Source of the DNA: Burkholderia cepacia GG4
GTDB taxonomy: Bacteria; Pseudomonadota; Gammaproteobacteria; Burkholderiales; Burkholderiaceae
Assembly (NCBI RefSeq): GCF_000292915.1
Contig: NC_018514.1
Coordinates: 2,542,001-2,606,000, forward strand
Reading direction: 5' to 3'
Length of the DNA: 64,000 nt
Positions 61,583-64,000 of this stretch are shown in pieces (position 1 is the first letter of the stretch; the number at the start of each line of letters is the position of its first letter). The position numbers and the translations under genes were made by a program. Below the pieces are notes generated by a model, which saw only the letters and a program-made list of their open reading frames with translations, was not told the origin of the DNA and made no database searches.

Positions 61583-62536
61583 ATGGCACACGAACTCGTC
61601 GTCGACGCCAGCAGCAGCCGCAGCGCGAATCTGCGGGACCTGATCGCGGACAGCTTCCTGCCGCTGGTCTTTCACGACACCGGCCCGCTGTTCCGGATGT
61701 CGGCGCGGGTGGCCACGGTCGGCGGCCTGCGCATGGCCGACGTCGACACCACCGCGATCCGCGTCGATCGCGATCGCTCGCTCGCGTCGCGCGCCGACAG
61801 CGACTGCTACAAGATTCTGTTCCAGATCACCGGGCAAAGCCGCGTCACGCAGCGCAACGCGACGTCGACCGTCAGTCCCGGCGGGTGGGTGATCTACGAT
61901 GCGACGCAGCCGTACACGATCGAATCCGCGAACGCGTCGCGCTTCGTTGCTGCGCTGACGCCGCCGAGAAGCGGCACGATGTGGCGCTGGTTCGTGGAGC
62001 GCGCGGGCGTGCAGGTGCGCAAGACCGTCGGCAATGCGCAACTGGCCCTTCAATCGATCCGTTACCTGATGGACGGGCAGGTGCCGAACGATCCGGAAAG
62101 CCTGTTCGGCTTCGAGCAGTCGACGCTGATGCTGCTCGATTCGGTGATCCGCCGCGAGGCGAGCGAGTCGCTGACCGGCGCCGATGCGCGCAGCGCGACC
62201 TTGCGGATGAATGCGGAAATCTATCTGTCGCACCACTACAGCGATCCCGATCTATCGCCGGACAAGCTGGCGAGCGCGCTGAACGTGTCGCGGCGCACGC
62301 TGTACAGCGCGCTGGCCGCAACCGAGCGGACGCCACAGAGCCTGATCCAGGAATACCGGCTACAGGCGAGCCGGCGTGCGCTGGAGGATCCGGCGGATTC
62401 CAACCGCACGTTGCTGGAGCTTGCGATCGCGTGCGGGTTTTCGGACATCACGCATTTCGGGCGGGCGTTCAAGGCGCGGTTCGGGTGTAGTCCTGGGGCA
62501 TATCGTGTCGCACACCGAAATATGTCGGGGGAGTGA
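61583..62536 (+). CDS. AraC-family regulator (FeaR-like)
   Basis: The 317-residue protein has an N-terminal AraC_binding_2-type domain (FRMSARVATVGGLRMADVD, WVIYDATQPYTIE) and a C-terminal AraC helix-turn-helix (LSPDKLASALNVSRRTLYSALAATERTPQSLIQEYRLQASRRAL, ELAIACGFSDITHFGRAFKARFG). It is divergent from the aldehyde dehydrogenase, which it likely activates, as FeaR does feaB. The symbol is not assigned because the inducing amine is not shown. ATG 61583 starts MAHELV. Confidence 0.87.
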   Translation: MAHELVVDASSSRSANLRDLIADSFLPLVFHDTGPLFRMSARVATVGGLRMADVDTTAIRVDRDRSLASRADSDCYKILFQITGQSRVTQRNATSTVSPGGWVIYDATQPYTIESANASRFVAALTPPRSGTMWRWFVERAGVQVRKTVGNAQLALQSIRYLMDGQVPNDPESLFGFEQSTLMLLDSVIRREASESLTGADARSATLRMNAEIYLSHHYSDPDLSPDKLASALNVSRRTLYSALAATERTPQSLIQEYRLQASRRALEDPADSNRTLLELAIACGFSDITHFGRAFKARFGCSPGAYRVAHRNMSGE

Positions 62537-62542
62537 CGCGAT

Positions 62543-62944
62543 TCATCGTGTGGTATCGCGTGGCATGAATCGGTCCGCGAACGAATCCGGCATCGCCGCC
62601 TGAAGCCGAATCATGTGCCGCAGCTTCAACCGCACTGTGTAGTCGATGCACCGGTCACGACTTTCGCGCCGTGGCAACGCGCGCCACCTTCGATAACGTA
62701 GCGCCGTTGACCCGAAGCATCTCCATGCGGACCCACGCCGGGATTCCCGACTGCCCATCTGCCGGTCGATGGTGCGCGCGCGAGCCGCCGCCATGCCAAT
62801 GAGACAGGGCTCACGATTGGCGAAGTGCTCAAGAAAATCGCTGCGACGAAGCTGCCTGTCGAACACCTCGCCGGTGTCCGCAGCGATCCGGCGCAGTTGG
62901 AAGACCCGCTTGGCGATGTCTACGCCTACGACTGTCGGTTCCAT
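62543..62944 (-). pseudogene. IS110-family transposase remnant
   Basis: The minus-strand frame starting at ATG 62944 reads [20 protein letters not shown] and [20 protein letters not shown], the start of an IS110-type transposase with its first catalytic Asp (GVDIAK). After about residue 52 the frame shifts, the GVNGATLSK-like coding pieces fall in another frame, and the catalytic centre is not completed. It is a truncated, frameshifted copy. Confidence 0.75.
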
Positions 62945-62995
62945 TTGCGTTCTCCTGATTGAACGACACCTCATGATGCGATGGGGAGGCGTCCA

Positions 62996-63116
62996 TACCA
63001 TTTTTGCCGAGCATCCGCTGCAGCTCACGAATCTGCTTGAGCGCGTCGGCCAGTTCCGAGGCCGGAACTACTTCCTCGCCAGCCTTGGGCTGCTCCAGCC
63101 CGCACCAGCACCCCAC
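62996..63116 (-). pseudogene. IS3-family OrfA transposase fragment
   Basis: A minus-strand frame reads [21 protein letters not shown]. This is the end of an IS3/IS407-type OrfA leucine zipper ([16 protein letters not shown]). Helix-turn-helix and OrfB are missing. It lies 51 bp from the IS110 remnant, so two different insertions have decayed at the same place. Confidence 0.7.
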
Positions 63117-63140
63117 TCATCCGACCCCACATAACTTCCC

Positions 63141-63176
63141 TTGACACCCTATCTTTCGATATATATCTTTAGATAT
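63141..63176 (+). promoter_or_regulatory. Promoter and AT-rich operator of the PadR gene
   Basis: TTGACA at 63141-63146 is followed by a run of ATATC/GATAT units, including TATCTTTAGATA near 63165-63176. These partial palindromes are typical PadR operator elements and overlap the likely -10. They suggest autorepression. Confidence 0.6.
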
Positions 63177-63201
63177 GTTTTACGACATATAGGACACGAT
63201 C

Positions 63202-63912
63202 ATGCGACACACCCCTTCCCGCGGCCATGCCCGATGCGACGGTCATGGTGCGCATGCCGGCCCTGAATGGTTCGCCGGCCTCTGGCAGGCGATCGGCCGC
63301 CATCGCCGCGGCCACGATCCGTTTGGCGGCGGCCCGTTCGGCGGCCGTGGCGGACGCGGCGGCTTTGGTGATTTCGGCGACGACGGCATGCCGCGCGGAC
63401 GCCAGTTCAGCTCCGACGATCTTCAGCTTCTGCTGCTCGCGCTCGTCGCCGAGCAGCCGAGCCACGGCTACGAACTGATCAAGGCGCTCGACACGCGCTC
63501 GAACGGCTTCTACAGCCCGAGCCCCGGCATGGTGTATCCGGCGCTCACGTATCTCGAGGAAGTCGGCTTCGTCGCGTCGCAGGCGGAAGGCAACCGCAAG
63601 CGCTATGCGCTGACCGACGCCGGCCGCGCGCATCTCGATGCGCAGCGCGAGCGCGTCGACACCTTGTTCGCGCGCCTCACGCACCTGGCGCGCAAGATGG
63701 AATTCATGCGCCGCGCATTCGCCGGAGAATCGGCTGGCAGCGAAGCTCAGGACGAAGCACAGCCCGGCTGGCTGCCGGAGTTCGTCGAGGCGCGCCTCGC
63801 ACTGAAGCGGGCGCTGCTCCACAAGAGCGCCGCCGATGCCGACGAACAACGGCGTATCGCGGCGATCATGCGCCGCGCGACTGCCGAAATCGAAGGCGGC
63901 ACCGGCGCGTAA
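63202..63912 (+). CDS. PadR-family repressor with His/Gly-rich N-terminal extension
   Basis: The 236-residue protein has a long N-terminal extension (residues 1-68) rich in His, Gly and Arg (DPFGGGPFGGRGGRGGFGD), then the PadR winged helix LLLLALVAEQPSHGYELIKALDTRSNGFYSPSPGMVYPALTYLEEVGFV and a helical C-terminus. The His-rich extension may bind a metal. It lies just before a siderophore-interacting protein, and PadR-SIP pairs respond to iron. It likely represses both genes through the upstream AT-rich operator. Confidence 0.87.
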   Translation: MRHTPSRGHARCDGHGAHAGPEWFAGLWQAIGRHRRGHDPFGGGPFGGRGGRGGFGDFGDDGMPRGRQFSSDDLQLLLLALVAEQPSHGYELIKALDTRSNGFYSPSPGMVYPALTYLEEVGFVASQAEGNRKRYALTDAGRAHLDAQRERVDTLFARLTHLARKMEFMRRAFAGESAGSEAQDEAQPGWLPEFVEARLALKRALLHKSAADADEQRRIAAIMRRATAEIEGGTGA

Positions 63913-63949
63913 TCCGCGCCGCCCCCCAAATCTCAAGGAGAACGGATCG

Positions 63950-64000
63950 ATGCAGAATCCATCCGAACGCGCCGTCACCCGCGTGCGCCATACCCTCAAG
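63950..64000 (+). CDS. Siderophore-interacting (SIP) protein, N-terminal fragment only
   Basis: Seventeen codons are visible, from ATG 63950 with AAGGAG upstream to the window edge, reading NPSERAVTRVRHTLK. The VTRVRHTLK start is typical of FAD-containing siderophore-interacting proteins, which reduce ferric siderophores in the cytoplasm. The gene follows the PadR gene by 37 bp. The call rests on the short N-terminus and the context. Confidence 0.6.
   Translation, partial: MQNPSERAVTRVRHTLK

Overview
The window is GC-rich, densely coded proteobacterial DNA with strong third-position G/C bias. The gene content (pob/pca aromatic catabolism, H-NS-type remnant, DUF2282/MNIO copper-peptide operon, ChrBA, many LysR and MFS genes) fits Burkholderia, most likely the B. 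cepacia complex. That placement is inference from gene families; no rRNA or tRNA gene was found.

Layout. 1-5.2 kb: the tail of a sugar-acid operon (rhamnonate-type dehydratase, 2-keto-3-deoxy acid aldolase, MFS permease, beta-propeller protein, amidohydrolase/lactonase). 5.4-6.8 kb: an unassigned protein and a GNAT acetyltransferase. 6.9-12 kb: two large exported beta-propeller proteins, one fused to a phosphoesterase-like domain. 12.5-15.4 kb: a DctA-type dicarboxylate carrier and an MFS exporter. 15.5-19.5 kb: an ECF sigma/NrsF anti-sigma pair divergent from a bufferin-type operon (DUF2282 peptide, MNIO enzyme, DUF2063 partner, DoxX protein), with a GTAACC-N16-CGAA promoter in the gap. 19.5-21.4 kb: a DmeF-like Co/Ni exporter, its CsoR/RcnR-family repressor and two G-tract operators. 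21.6-27.3 kb: a cupredoxin, chrB-chrA, an MFS gene, a membrane-anchored propeller protein and a MoaF-like protein. 27.7-31.1 kb: a patchwork with an Old Yellow Enzyme, an aldehyde dehydrogenase that has lost its middle, an XRE regulator, a GDCCVxC protein and a broken second copy of the cation exporter. 31.2-32.8 kb: a second ECF operon (DUF4142, cupredoxin, sigma) with its own ECF-type promoter. 33.1-36.6 kb: a large lipoprotein and a LuxR-type regulator. 36.6-41.3 kb: a loosely packed zone of very small genes, a cold-shock gene and an H-NS fragment. 41.9-42.8 kb: a LysE exporter and a small gene. 43-51 kb: a protocatechuate/4-hydroxybenzoate block (pcaK-C-D-B-J-I, pobA, LysR) with an IclR/PcaR-like palindrome before pcaI. 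51-54.7 kb: folE, a pteridine-reductase-like SDR, a serine acetyltransferase and small genes. 55.4-58.4 kb: UspA, an FNR-type regulator and an argP/argO pair. 58.8-62.5 kb: an aldo/keto reductase and a FeaB/FeaR-like pair. 62.5-63.1 kb: remnants of two insertion sequences. 63.2-64 kb: a PadR repressor with an AT-rich operator and the start of a siderophore-interacting protein.

How it works together. From 15.5 to 32.8 kb the window is a metal and oxidative-stress zone: a modified copper-binding peptide operon, a Co/Ni exporter, chromate efflux and two cupredoxins, under two ECF sigma factors and two metal- or oxyanion-sensing repressors. Duplicated and decayed pieces between 28.9 and 31.1 kb show that this part has been rearranged. 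The most notable systems are the sigma-F/NrsF-bufferin unit and the second ECF unit, which has no visible anti-sigma factor.
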